From Actinoplanes sp. NBC_00393 (lineage in GTDB: Bacteria > Actinomycetota > Actinomycetes > Mycobacteriales > Micromonosporaceae), in assembly GCF_036053395.1 (NCBI RefSeq), contig NZ_CP107942.1, forward strand, positions 10,282,001-10,346,000: DNA of 64,000 bases, written 5' to 3'. The notes beneath the pieces were generated by a model, which was not told where the DNA came from, ran no database searches, and saw only the letters and a list, made by a program, of their open reading frames with translations. Shown piece by piece: positions 37,991 through 47,400 of this stretch. Position 1 is the stretch's first letter. Every line of letters starts with the position of its first letter. The position numbers and the translations under genes were made by a program.

Positions 37991-39191
37991 CTGCCGCCTC
38001 CTGCTGTCTGTCTACCCCGTGCATCCTGGCACCCTGCCGGGTTTTCAGCGCGGGGGCCAGCGCCAGGGTCACCAGGATCGAGGCGACCGCCATCACGACG
38101 ATCGCCGGCCCTGCCCCGAGAAACTCGGCGGTCCCACCGGCCAGCGCGGCGCCCGCCGCCTGCATCGTCTGCATCCCCGAACCGTGCAACCCCAACGCCT
38201 GGCCACGGACCTGCGGCGGGGTGAGCTCGATCAGCCGCTCCTGCAACAGCAGCGTGGAGGAATAGCCGACCGCGGCCACCGCGACGGCGAGCGCTGCGAT
38301 CGGCATCGGCAGATTCAGGGCAAAGAGCAGATAGGGTACGGCGAGCAGCAGGCGCAGATACGGCCCGAGGCGGCGGCGCAGCCCCGGCGAGAGAAAACGT
38401 CCCGCGACGACGTCGCCGGCGAGCATGCCCACCGCCGAGGCGGCCAGCAGCAGACCGGCACCCGACGGCGCGTAGGGGACGAAGAGCGCCTCGCACCCGA
38501 CGATCAGGCCGTTCGGCACCCACAGCGCCAGGTAGACGGGCCGGACCGCGGGCACCGACCAGAGCTGCCGGTTGACCCGCCAGGTCGCCGCGGGGGAGGG
38601 CCGTCCCGCCGCCCGAGCGGGCCGGCTCGACAGTCCGAACCGGGCCACCAGGCCGGCGGTCAGGAAGAGCCCGGCGCCGATCAGCTGCGTCTCGGCCGGG
38701 GACAGCACGGCCACCAGCACGCCGCCGGCGGCGAACCCGCAGATCTGCATCGTCCCGTTCGCGATGTTCAGCGCGGACCGCCCCAGCAGGTAGGCGTGCT
38801 CGGGCACCACATCGGTGAGCAGCCCGCCGCGGATGCCGCCGGCCACCGAACTGACCAGGCCCATCCCGAGCAGGACCAGGAAGACGGCCCAGACCGGGAA
38901 CGCCGGCACAGCCAGAAGGGCCATCAGCGCGGCCGAGCAGAGGGCTGCCCCGGCGGTCGCGGCCCTCGGCGGCAGCCGGTCCGCCGCCGAGAGCAGCAGC
39001 GTGGCGCCGAGCATCTGCGCGATCGACGGGCCGAACATGCTCAGCGCCGTGAAGAAGGGTGAGCCGGTGCGCGCGTAGACGGCGGTGGCCAGGGCGAGGC
39101 CGCCGATGGTCAGGGCGGCGCTCTGCAGGCAGGAAGTGAGGAAGAGGGGCGTGAACTCGGGGGCGCGGAAGAGTTCCCGGTAGGAGCGCAT
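37911..39191 (-). CDS. MFS transporter, first gene of the carotenoid-region operon
   Basis: A 426-residue transporter of the MFS_3 exporter group (LFLTSCLQSAALTIGGLALA; LSAADRLPPRAATAG as a weak motif A). Substrate unknown. The ATG at 39191 (MRSYRELFRAPEF) is the usual N-terminus of the group. The C-terminal 27 residues are Arg/Asp-rich and read through the start of the SDR gene, an 80-bp overlap suggesting that an earlier stop codon was lost. It is transcribed away from an ArsR-type gene, with a perfect 26-bp palindrome 37 bp upstream of its start. Confidence 0.87.
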   Translation of the reverse strand: MRSYRELFRAPEFTPLFLTSCLQSAALTIGGLALATAVYARTGSPFFTALSMFGPSIAQMLGATLLLSAADRLPPRAATAGAALCSAALMALLAVPAFPVWAVFLVLLGMGLVSSVAGGIRGGLLTDVVPEHAYLLGRSALNIANGTMQICGFAAGGVLVAVLSPAETQLIGAGLFLTAGLVARFGLSSRPARAAGRPSPAATWRVNRQLWSVPAVRPVYLALWVPNGLIVGCEALFVPYAPSGAGLLLAASAVGMLAGDVVAGRFLSPGLRRRLGPYLRLLLAVPYLLFALNLPMPIAALAVAVAAVGYSSTLLLQERLIELTPPQVRGQALGLHGSGMQTMQAAGAALAGGTAEFLGAGPAIVVMAVASILVTLALAPALKTRQGARMHGVDRQQEAADGIDDRGDRRQFGRGPGGREAVRRPR

Positions 39192-39227
39192 GGTGCAGCA
39201 GTCTTCGGCGGCGGCCGCAGACCCGCT

Positions 39228-39253
39228 AATCTTTCGCACACCGGCGAAAGATT
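39228..39253. promoter_or_regulatory. 26-bp palindromic operator candidate
   Basis: AATCTTTCG, eight bases, CGAAAGATT: nine perfect base pairs, AT-rich in a GC-rich setting. It lies between the divergent MFS-led operon and the ArsR-type regulator gene, so it is the natural operator for that regulator. Confidence 0.75.
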
Positions 39254-39380
39254 CTCTCCTGCTTCCTGTCTGCCTCTCCGCGCTTCCTCCTCCTAGCTTT
39301 CGGGTCCCTTCCTGCTTCCTGCCTCCTCCCTTCCTGCTTCCTTGCTTCCTGTTTCCTCGCTTCCGTTACTTCTTGTGCTG
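39254..39380 (+). other. Pyrimidine-rich leader tract
   Basis: About 125 bases composed almost only of C and T on the plus strand, built on repeated CTTCCTG and CCTCC words. It falls between the palindrome and the ArsR-type start, so it would form the 5' leader or promoter spacer of that gene. Strong strand asymmetry, unlike any neighbouring sequence. No coding potential. Confidence 0.8.
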
Positions 39381-39387
39381 AAAGGCG

Positions 39388-40380
39388 GTGGTCTCGGTGG
39401 GCTGGTGGCAGGTGGACGCTGACACCCTCGCCGGCAGCCGGTTCGTCCTGTCACCGCTGGCCGAGACCACGGCGGCGCTCTCCCGGCTGCGCTGGGACAT
39501 GGCGGGGCAGCCCGCCGAGCGGGACTGGCTGCGAGCCCACCACCCGGCCTATGCCGCGCACCTCACGACCGATCCGGTCACGGCGGCCCTCGCCGAAGCG
39601 CTGGTGCGCCCCCGCTGGATCAGCGACCTGGTGGCCCGGCCGCCCCAGGCCGCCGAGCGGTCGTTCGCCGACGAACTGGCGGAACTGCGGGCCACCCCGC
39701 CCCCGCTCGCCCGGGAACAGCTGACCCACGACGGCCGGCTGCCGGCCGGACTGGACCGTGACGACCTCGCCGACCGGGCCGCCGACCTGCTGACCTGGGT
39801 GTGGCGGCAAACCGTGGAACCGGAGTGGCCACGACGACGGCGACTGCTCGAGGCGGACGTCCTGGCGCGCACCCGGCAACTCAGCATCGGCGGCTGGGCA
39901 GCGGCCCTGGACCGGATGCGCGGCGGGGTCCGGTGGCTCGGCGGCGGGCGGTTGCAGATCAACGGGTACGACAACCCGCCCCGCGACATCTCCGGCAGCC
40001 GGCTGTACTTCGTACCGGTCACCCTGTCCCTGGGCTGCGTGGCCTGGCACGAACAGGAGCCCCGCCGGTACGCGGTGATCTACCAGTGCGCCGGGCTGCT
40101 CGCCGACGCCGGCCGCCCGGCGCCGGAACCCGGAGCGCTGGGCCGGCTGCTGGGCCCGGTGCGAGCGCGGGTCCTGATCGAGCTGGAACAGCCGCGAACC
40201 ACCAGCCAACTGGTGGCGCTGACCGGGCAGGCGCTCGGCTCGATCGGCCGCCACCTGAAGATCCTGCTGGAGGCGGGGTTGGTCGCTCGGCGCCGAGCTG
40301 GGCGAAATGTGCTGTATACGCGTACCCCGGCGGGCGACACACTGGTCCATGCCGCCGCAACCCCTCCCTCGCCCAGCTAG
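39388..40380 (+). CDS. ArsR-type winged HTH transcriptional regulator with large N-terminal domain
   Basis: A 330-residue regulator. The first 240 residues form an uncharacterised domain found in actinobacterial proteins of this type (FVLSPLAETTAALSRLRW; LYFVPVTLSLGCVAWHEQ). The C-terminal 85 residues are an ArsR-like winged helix: RARVLIELEQPRTTSQLVAL, then GQALGSIGRHLKILLEAGLV. GTG at 39388 follows AAAGG closely; a GTG three codons later is an alternative. Likely represses or activates the divergent MFS-SDR-carotenoid operon through the palindrome at 39228-39253. Effector unknown. Confidence 0.83.
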   Translation: MVSVGWWQVDADTLAGSRFVLSPLAETTAALSRLRWDMAGQPAERDWLRAHHPAYAAHLTTDPVTAALAEALVRPRWISDLVARPPQAAERSFADELAELRATPPPLAREQLTHDGRLPAGLDRDDLADRAADLLTWVWRQTVEPEWPRRRRLLEADVLARTRQLSIGGWAAALDRMRGGVRWLGGGRLQINGYDNPPRDISGSRLYFVPVTLSLGCVAWHEQEPRRYAVIYQCAGLLADAGRPAPEPGALGRLLGPVRARVLIELEQPRTTSQLVALTGQALGSIGRHLKILLEAGLVARRRAGRNVLYTRTPAGDTLVHAAATPPSPS

Positions 40381-40684
40381 GCGGCGTTTCTTCCCAGCCA
40401 GCCAGCCAGCCCCGCCCGCCCGCGCGTGGCATGCGCTCTGCCGTGGTCCTGCCTGGCGCTCTTCGGCCTTTGTGCGGCTGACGCTTGTCCGTTGGCGCTT
40501 GCTCTCTTCCACCGGCCGGCCCCCGCTGTTCGCGCTTCCGTGGGCTGTCACCGCGGTCCTCGCCCCGGCCAAGGCTGGCAGAGCATGTTGCTCGTATCCC
40601 CACGCCTGTTGCGCGTACCCCACCCGGCAGCCGCTCGGCCACCCGCCGGGCTGGAGCTGTTGTCGTGCTCGCCTGCCGGTGCCC

Positions 40685-40774
40685 GCCGGGCTGGAGCTGT
40701 TCGTCGAGCCCGCCTACCTGCGCCCCGCCGGGCTGGAGCTGTTCGTCGAGCCCGCCTACCTGCGCCCCGCCGGG
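40685..40774. repeat. 42-bp tandem repeat in intergenic region
   Basis: Two identical 42-bp units (40685-40726, 40727-40768), opening GCCGGGCTGGAGCTGTTCG, and the start of a third. A shortened relative lies at about 40644. The 300 bases before it (40381-40684) are low-complexity GC-rich sequence with CCAGCCAGCCAG and CCCGCCCG runs and no supported gene. Confidence 0.9.
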
Positions 40775-40851
40775 CTTGGGGCTGCTCATCGCGCCTACCG
40801 CCGCCGTACCGCGTGGCGCTAGCCGTGGCGGGCCATCGGCTGTGGCCGCCC

Positions 40852-40903
40852 GGCTGGCGCTCAGTGCCGTTTGGCGCCCTCGCGACAGCGCTGAGCGCCG
40901 GCC
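40852..40903. repeat. Single inverted-repeat element
   Basis: Arms GGCTGGCGCTCA (40852-40863) and TGAGCGCCGGCC (40892-40903), 11 of 12 paired, 28-base loop. In arm sequence and size it resembles one unit of the 62-bp hairpin family. Confidence 0.6.
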
Positions 40904-40921
40904 GAGGCGTCCCGCGTCTTG

Positions 40922-40937
40922 TCGATCACCCGTTCGA
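40922..40937. promoter_or_regulatory. LexA-box-like site, distal copy
   Basis: TCGATCACCCGTTCGA differs at one arm position from the actinobacterial SOS box TCGAAC-N4-GTTCGA. It is 85 bp upstream of a second site at 41007. Confidence 0.6.
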
Positions 40938-41006
40938 AAAGATGCCCGCCGCGGGGCCGTGAAGGTTGCGTTTTTGTCGTAGGGGGGTGTTAGTCTCTGC
41001 GGTAGT

Positions 41007-41022
41007 TAGAACGGATGTTCGA
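41007..41022. promoter_or_regulatory. LexA box (SOS operator), proximal copy
   Basis: TAGAACGGATGTTCGA, one arm mismatch to TCGAAC-N4-GTTCGA. A -10-like TAGTCT lies just before it at 40991. It heads the transcript of HEPN-imuB-dnaE2, genes that are LexA targets in mycobacteria. The 370 bases from here to the HEPN start carry no supported gene and would be a long leader. Confidence 0.75.
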
Positions 41023-41390
41023 AAGGGCGACATCGTCCAGACGGCGACGTTCTGATCGGGAGCGTGTTTCGCGGCGCGACTCCCGAGGCGGCACCCGCGA
41101 AGTGCCGCGCGCGTGGTTCGGGCATTCGCGGGCCCGAATCCGTACAAGGCAGGCCGTCGCTCGCCACCCCCGACCCCCGGTGGCGAGCGGCGGACCCGCC
41201 GGGCGGTGCCGGCCGGGTGTGGTGTGGGGAAGCTTCACACCCGGTCGGCTCGCCGCCGGGGCAGGCTTCACGGTTTGCCCGACGGGGCTCCGGCTCTGCC
41301 CGCTGGAGCCCCGTTCCGGCCCCGGCCGGCCCGTTCGCGGGCTGGTTCGGCCCCTCACGTCGGATGCGGAACAGGCGAGGAGAAACAACC

Positions 41391-41891
41391 ATGGCGAGCA
41401 CCACTGCCCCGGGCCTCGAGCCGGCTCCCGGTCCGGCTCGTATCGGCACGGCCGCCACCAGGGCGGAGGCGCCCACAGTTCCGGCGCACATGCTGCCACA
41501 CCGTTCACCGGCCCAGCTGCTGACGATCGCCCGCCAGGGGCTGGACGAGGCGGCGCACACCACCCCAGACGGCCTGCGATATGCGGCCGCCCACCTGGCT
41601 GCCCTGCGCGCGGCCGCTGCTCTGCTGGCCGCCCGCGCCCGCCCGTCCGCGCCCGGCCGCCGCACCAGGGCGACCAGCGTCTGGTCCCTGCTGGTCCTGG
41701 TGGCCCCCGAGTTCAGCGACTGGGCCGGCTACTTCGCCCTCGGCGCAGGCAAGCGCGCCGCCGCCGAGGCCGGCATCCCCCGCGTGGTGAGCGCCCGCGA
41801 GGCCGACGACCTGCTGCGCGCAGCCGAGCAGTTCGTCACCGTGGCCGAGGCCTCCCTCGGTCTGTCCTACCAGCCACCCCTGGCCGCCTGA
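41391..41891 (+). CDS. SAV_6107-type HEPN-domain protein next to the SOS mutagenesis genes
   Basis: A 166-residue helical protein. A Pro/Ala-rich N-terminus is followed from about residue 38 by the family core: SPAQLLTIARQGLDEAA, GLRYAAAHLAALRAAAALLAAR, VWSLLVLVAPEFSDWAGYFA and EADDLLRAAEQFVTVAEASL. Members of this group often lie beside imuB and dnaE2 in actinobacteria; their function is unknown. The ATG at 41391 has GAGGAG upstream. A longer GTG start at 41064 would add an Arg/Pro-rich segment and is unlikely. Position behind two LexA-like boxes suggests DNA-damage induction. Confidence 0.85.
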   Translation: MASTTAPGLEPAPGPARIGTAATRAEAPTVPAHMLPHRSPAQLLTIARQGLDEAAHTTPDGLRYAAAHLAALRAAAALLAARARPSAPGRRTRATSVWSLLVLVAPEFSDWAGYFALGAGKRAAAEAGIPRVVSAREADDLLRAAEQFVTVAEASLGLSYQPPLAA

Positions 41892-42429
41892 CGCCCACCG
41901 TCCGGCGTGATCGCGCCGCTTCCGGGTCCGTTGTCATGGTGGCCGCGTTGCTCTTGACCGTTATCGCGGATTCACGCTGCTCTCGGCTGTTGCCGTCGTG
42001 GTCGCGCTGCTCTCGGCTGCCGTCGGGGCTTCCCGGCCGATGTCGTGGGGGATCACGCGCCGCATCGCGGCCGCTGTCCCGAGTGCTGCCGCCGTTCTCC
42101 GGCATCGCAGGAGGTCGATGTGGTGCTAGCTCTGCATTCTGCGGGTGGTTGACCGTGGGCGGATCTCGGTACAGCGGGTTGGCAGTGGAGTCCGCCCCCG
42201 ATAGCGGCGTGCCGGGCTGGGAGCCGGTGTGCCGAGTTCGGGTTGCTGTCGGCTCGCTTCCCTCTCTTCCTGAGCACCTCCGATTGGTGGACCCCTCCCG
42301 CCTTACCCCGGCCCACGGCCTCCCGCTGGACCGTGCTCTCCTGCTAGGCCGTGCCCTCCCGTCAGGCCGCGGCCTCCCGCTGGGCCGCAACGTTTTGTTG
42401 CGCGGGCGCGGTCTGCTGGTGGAGGCGTA
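41892..42429 (+). other. 540-base gap between HEPN and imuB
   Basis: No reading frame here has recognisable homology. In related cassettes an imuA-type (RecA-like) gene occupies this place; none is present. Visible features: two spaced copies of CGCTGCTCTCGGCTG near 41979 and 42005, and repeated GGCC-TCCCG words at 42340-42390. No further LexA box was found, so imuB is probably expressed from the HEPN transcript, or from an unrecognised promoter. Confidence 0.6.
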
Positions 42430-44487
42430 GTGGAGGCGGGCGTGCGTACGTTGCTGGTCTGGTGTCCGGACTGGCCGATCGTCGCTGCCGAGATTGTGGA
42501 TGGGGTGGCGGCCGGAGAAGCGGTCGTGGTGATGTCGAACAACCGGGTGCTGGCCTGTTCGGAGGCGGCGCGGCGGGAAGGGGTGCGGCGGGGGCTGCGG
42601 CGGCGGGAGGCGCAGAGCCGGTGTCCGTGGCTGACCGTGGTGGAGCACGATCCGGGGCGGGACGCCCGGGCCTTCGAGCCGGTGGTGGCGGCGATCGAGG
42701 AGGTCGTGGCCGGGGTCGAGGTGATCCGGGCGGGGGCGTGTGCGGTTGCGGTGCGTGGGCCGGCCCGGTATTTCGGCGGTGAGGAAGTGGCGGCCGAGCG
42801 GATCGTCGAGCAGGTCGCGCAGGCGTGCGCGGTGGAGTGCCAGGTCGGGATCGCGGAGGGTGTCTTCGCGGCCGGGATCGCGGCTCGGACGGGGCGGATC
42901 GTTCCGGTGGGGGAGACGCGGGGCTTTCTGTCGGGCGTACCCGTTGAGGCTCTGGAAAGGCCGGACCTGACTGACCTGCTGCAACGGCTGGGGGTGAAGA
43001 CGCTCGGTGAGTTCGCCGCGTTGCCTGCGGGGGATGTGCTGACCAGGTTCGGATTTGATGGTGCGCTGGCGCACCGGCTGGCGTGCGGGGCCGATCACCG
43101 GCCGCTCGCGGTACGGAAGCCGCCGCTCGATCTGGCGGTCGAGGAGACCTACGACGAACCGCTGGAGCGGGTGGATGTGGCCGCGTTCGCCGGCCGGGTG
43201 CTGGCCGAGCGTCTGCACGAGGGGCTCGCCGCGCACGGGCTGGCCTGCACCCGGCTCGGGGTGGAGGCGGTCACTGTGGACGGCCAGGAGCTGTTCCGGA
43301 TGTGGCGGCACGACGGCACCCTCACCGCCACGGCCATCGCCGACCGGGTGCGCTGGCAGTTGGACGGCTGGCTCACCGGGGCGCGGCGCGGTGTCCTGGA
43401 CCGGCCCACCGCCGGGCTGGTCCGGTTGCGGCTGGTGCCGGACGGGGTTCTGGTCCATCTCGGACTACAGCCCGGCCTCTGGGGTGACACCGGTGCGGAG
43501 CGGGACCGGGCGCACCGGGTCTTCAGCCGGGTGCAGGGTCTGCTCGGTCCGAACGCGGTAGTGACTCCGGTGCTCGGTGGCGGGCGATCGGCGGATGATC
43601 AGATTCGGTTGGTGCCGTGGGGGGACGAGCGCGAGCCGTCCCGGCCCGGTGCCGTCCACGCCGACCCGATTCCCCGCGTCGCGGTGGCCGCGGAGCGACC
43701 CGCAGCGCCGCTTCTGCGCCTGGTCAGGTCGATGGCCGAGGACAAAGTGGTCAGGCGGGACGCGGTCGAGGGCGAGGCGGCGGGGGATGAGGCAGGCGAG
43801 GAATTGGCTGCCGTGGTGCAGCTCCGGCCGGGGCGGGCAGCGCCGGGATCACGCCTGCGATCGGTCCCGGATATTTCGGCCGATCCCATTAACAGCGGGC
43901 CAGTGCAGCCCGGCGGCGGGCCGGGCGAGCCTGAGCCCGACGGTGCGCGGGCCGGCGGCGGGCTGAGGGAATCCGGCGGTGCGCGGGCCGGCGGTGAAGC
44001 GGTCAGCCTGGCCGAGGCTCGCGGTGGGCGGTCCGGCCACAGCCGGACGGCGCTGGGGAAAGGTCCGCAAGGCCGGGAGGAAGCAGCAGGAAAGGGTGAG
44101 TGGCCCGTGCCCGGCCCGGCGAAGCGGCCCGGCCGGAAAGCCGCCCGGCAGATTGCGTTGCCGCCCTGGCCGGGCCGTTTGCCGCGGCCGGCGCCGGCGA
44201 TGGTTCCGGCCCGGCCGGCGCCGGCTGTGGTGCTCGATGCGGCCGGCCGGCCGGTCGGGGTGAGCGCCCGGCTCGAGCTGAGCGGGCCGCCGGTGACCGT
44301 CACTGTGGAGCGCGGCGCCCCGGCCGAGATCGTCGGCTGGGCCGGACCGTGGCCGGTGGACGAGCGCTGGTGGGCGGCCGGGGAGGCACGGCGGCAGGCC
44401 AGGTTCCAGGTGATGCTGGCCGGCGGGCGGGCGATGCTGTTGTCGCTGGCCAGCGGCCATTGGCTGGTGGAAGCGGTGTACGACTGA
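42430..44487 (+). CDS. imuB: ImuB-like Y-family polymerase homologue of the SOS mutasome
   Basis: A 685-residue protein. The N-terminus RTLLVWCPDWPIVAAEI and RRREAQSRCPWLTVVEHDP are typical of ImuB; the acidic catalytic residues of active Y polymerases are not evident, so it should act as a scaffold that brings DnaE2 to the sliding clamp. LLQRLGVKTLGEFAALPA is the helix-hairpin-helix, followed by the little-finger domain. Residues about 400-600 are a long low-complexity Pro/Gly/Ala/Arg insert, making it larger than the roughly 530-residue norm. GTG 42430 or 42442, both behind GGAGG. Its stop overlaps dnaE2 (TGATG). Confidence 0.9.
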   Translation: MEAGVRTLLVWCPDWPIVAAEIVDGVAAGEAVVVMSNNRVLACSEAARREGVRRGLRRREAQSRCPWLTVVEHDPGRDARAFEPVVAAIEEVVAGVEVIRAGACAVAVRGPARYFGGEEVAAERIVEQVAQACAVECQVGIAEGVFAAGIAARTGRIVPVGETRGFLSGVPVEALERPDLTDLLQRLGVKTLGEFAALPAGDVLTRFGFDGALAHRLACGADHRPLAVRKPPLDLAVEETYDEPLERVDVAAFAGRVLAERLHEGLAAHGLACTRLGVEAVTVDGQELFRMWRHDGTLTATAIADRVRWQLDGWLTGARRGVLDRPTAGLVRLRLVPDGVLVHLGLQPGLWGDTGAERDRAHRVFSRVQGLLGPNAVVTPVLGGGRSADDQIRLVPWGDEREPSRPGAVHADPIPRVAVAAERPAAPLLRLVRSMAEDKVVRRDAVEGEAAGDEAGEELAAVVQLRPGRAAPGSRLRSVPDISADPINSGPVQPGGGPGEPEPDGARAGGGLRESGGARAGGEAVSLAEARGGRSGHSRTALGKGPQGREEAAGKGEWPVPGPAKRPGRKAARQIALPPWPGRLPRPAPAMVPARPAPAVVLDAAGRPVGVSARLELSGPPVTVTVERGAPAEIVGWAGPWPVDERWWAAGEARRQARFQVMLAGGRAMLLSLASGHWLVEAVYD

Positions 44488-47400
44488 TGGGCTTCAACAA
44501 TCCGGATGTCCCCTGGTCACAGCTGGAGGGCGCGCTGTCCGGCCGGAAAAGGGACCTGTGGGCGGTCAACGACGACCAGCCGGTGGTGGATCCGCTCGCG
44601 ATCGACGGGGACGGCGGCGACTCACCGGCCTGGAGCCGGAAACGCCAGCCCTACCAGGCCACGCCCGGCCTGGTGCGGTCCGAGAGCACCACGGCGTACG
44701 CGGAATTGCACTGCCACACCAACTTCAGCTTCCTGGACGGCGCCAGCCACCCCGAGGAACTCGCCGAGGAGGCGGCCCGGCTGGGTCTGCGGGGTCTGGC
44801 GGTCACCGATCATGACGGTTTCTACGGTGTGGTCCGGTTTTCCCAGGCGGCCCGGGAGCTGGGCCTGCCGACGATCTTCGGCGCCGAGTTGTCGCTGGGG
44901 CTGTCCCGGCCGCAGAACGGGGAGCCGGACCCGGAGGGCGTACATCTGCTGGCTCTGGCGCACGGACACGAGGGCTACTCCCGGCTGGCCCGGGTGATCT
45001 CGCAGGCCCAGTTGCGGGGCGGGGAGAAGGGGAAACCCGACTACGGCGACGTGGAGCAGGTGGCCGAGGTGCTCAAGGACCATGTGCTGGTGCTGACCGG
45101 CTGCCGCAAGGGCACGGTTCCGCAGGCGCTGGCCACCGGCGGCATCGAGAAAGCGGCGTACGAGTTGGACCGCCTCGTCGACCTGTTCGGCGCTCCGAAC
45201 GTGGCGGTGGAGCTGACCGCTCACGGTGACCCGTACGACGACGATCGCAACGACGTCCTGTTCGACCTGGCCGGCAGCCGCGGGCTGGAGGTGGTCGCCA
45301 CCAACAACGTGCACTACGCGACCCCGTCCCGGCGCCGGCTGGCGACCGCTCTGGCCGCGGTCCGGGCCCGGCGCAGCCTGGACGACATGGACGGCTGGCT
45401 GCCCGGGGCCGGCGCCGCCCATCTGCGCAGCGGGGACGAGATGGCCCGCCGGTTCGCCGCCTACCCGAAAGCGGTGGCGAACGCCGCGATGTTCGGTGAG
45501 GGTCTCGCCTTCAACCTGGATCTGGTCGCGCCGAGGCTGCCGGACTACCCGGTGCCGAGCGGGCACACCGAGATGAGCTGGCTGCGGGAGCTGACCATGG
45601 ACGGCGCCCGGAAACGGTACGGCGAGCATCACCCGAAGGCCTATGCGCAGATCGAGAAGGAACTGCGCATGATCGAGGAACTCGGCTTCCCCGGCTATTT
45701 CCTCGTCGTTTACGACATAGTCCGATTTTGCCGGGAAAACAACATCTACTGCCAGGGGCGCGGATCAGCGGCCAACTCCGCGGTCTGCTACGCGCTGTGG
45801 ATTACCAACGTCGACTCGGTGAAGTACGGCCTGCTCTTCGAGCGCTTCCTCGCCCCGGAACGCGACGGCCCACCCGACATCGACGTGGACATCGAGTCGG
45901 ACCGGCGCGAGGAGGTCATCCAGCACGTCTACGGGAAGTACGGCCGGGAGCACACCGCGCAGGTGGCGAACGTGATCTCGTACCGGCCGCGGTCGGCGGT
46001 GCGCGACATCGCCCGGGCGTTCGGTTTCTCACCCGGCCAGCAGGACGCCTGGAGCAAGCAGATCGACCGCTGGGGTGACGTGGCGGCAGCCGACGAGGAC
46101 ATCCCGCAGCAGGTGATCGACTTTGCCAACGAGGTGCAGACCTTCCCGCGGCATCTCGGCATCCACTCCGGCGGCATGGTGATCTGCGACCGGCCGATCA
46201 TCGAGGTCTGTCCGGTGGAGTGGGGGCGGATGCCGGGCCGCACGGTCCTGCAGTGGGACAAGGACGACTGTGCCGCCGTCGACCTGGTCAAGTTCGACCT
46301 GCTCGGGCTCGGGATGCTGTCGGCGCTGCACTACGCCTACGACATGATCGAGGACGAGCTGGACATCAGCACGATGCCGCTCGACGACGAAGAGGTCTAC
46401 GCGATGCTCTGCCGGGCCGACTCGGTCGGGGTCTTCCAGGTGGAGAGCCGCGCCCAGATGGCCACGCTGCCCCGCCTCAAGCCGGACAAGTTCTACGACC
46501 TGGTCATCGAGGTGGCGCTGATCCGTCCCGGTCCGATTCAGGGCGGCTCGGTCCACCCGTACATCCGCCGCAAGAACGGCCTCGAGCCGCCCCTCGTGCC
46601 GCACCACCTGATGGAGAACGCGCTGGCCAAGACCCTCGGCGTGCCGCTCTTCCAGGAGCAGCTGATGCAGCTGGCGATCGATGTGGCCGGCTTCGACGCG
46701 GCCGAGGCCGACCAGCTGCGGCGCGCGATGGGCGCGAAGCGCTCCATCACCAAGATGGAGAAGATCAAGAAGCGACTGTACGACGGGATGGCCGCGAACG
46801 GGATCAACGGCGAACTCGCCGACGACCTGTTCCTGAAGCTCTCCGCCTTCGCCAGTTACGGCTTCCCGGAGAGCCACGCGATGAGCTTCGCCTACCTGGT
46901 CTACGCGAGCGCCTGGCTGAAGCGGTACCACCCGGCGGCGTTCTGCGCGGCCCTTCTCAACGCCCAGCCGATGGGTTTCTACTCGCCGCAGACGCTGGTC
47001 GACGACGCCCGCCGGCACGGTGTCGAGGTGCGCCGGCCGGACATCAACCTGAGCGACGCGGCGGCCACCCTGGAGACCACGCCGCAGACCCGCCGCAAGA
47101 GCGAGCCGGGGGAACCGCCGCACGCCTGGGGACTCGGTGGTCCGGCCGTCCGGCAGGGGCTGTCCAGTGTCCGCACGATCGGGGCCGAGCTCGCCGAGCG
47201 GATCGAGGAGGAACGCAAGGCGAACGGGATGTACAAGTCGATGACGGATCTCGCTCGGCGTACCGGATGCTCGACTGCCCACCTGGAGGCCCTCGCGACC
47301 GCCGATGCTTTTGCGGGTTTCGGTCTTTCGCGCCGTGAGGCGCTCTGGGCCGCGGGTGCGGCCGCCCTGGACAAACCGGACCGTCTGCCCGGCACGGTGA

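Noticed and set aside
40381..40680. Small proteins in the GC-rich region after the ArsR-type gene
   Set aside because: All frames are low-complexity Pro/Arg/Ala sequences from repeats; none has a ribosome site or homology.
41064..41390. 109-codon N-terminal extension of the HEPN gene from GTG 41064
   Set aside because: Arg/Pro-rich and unlike the family; a good ribosome site supports ATG 41391.
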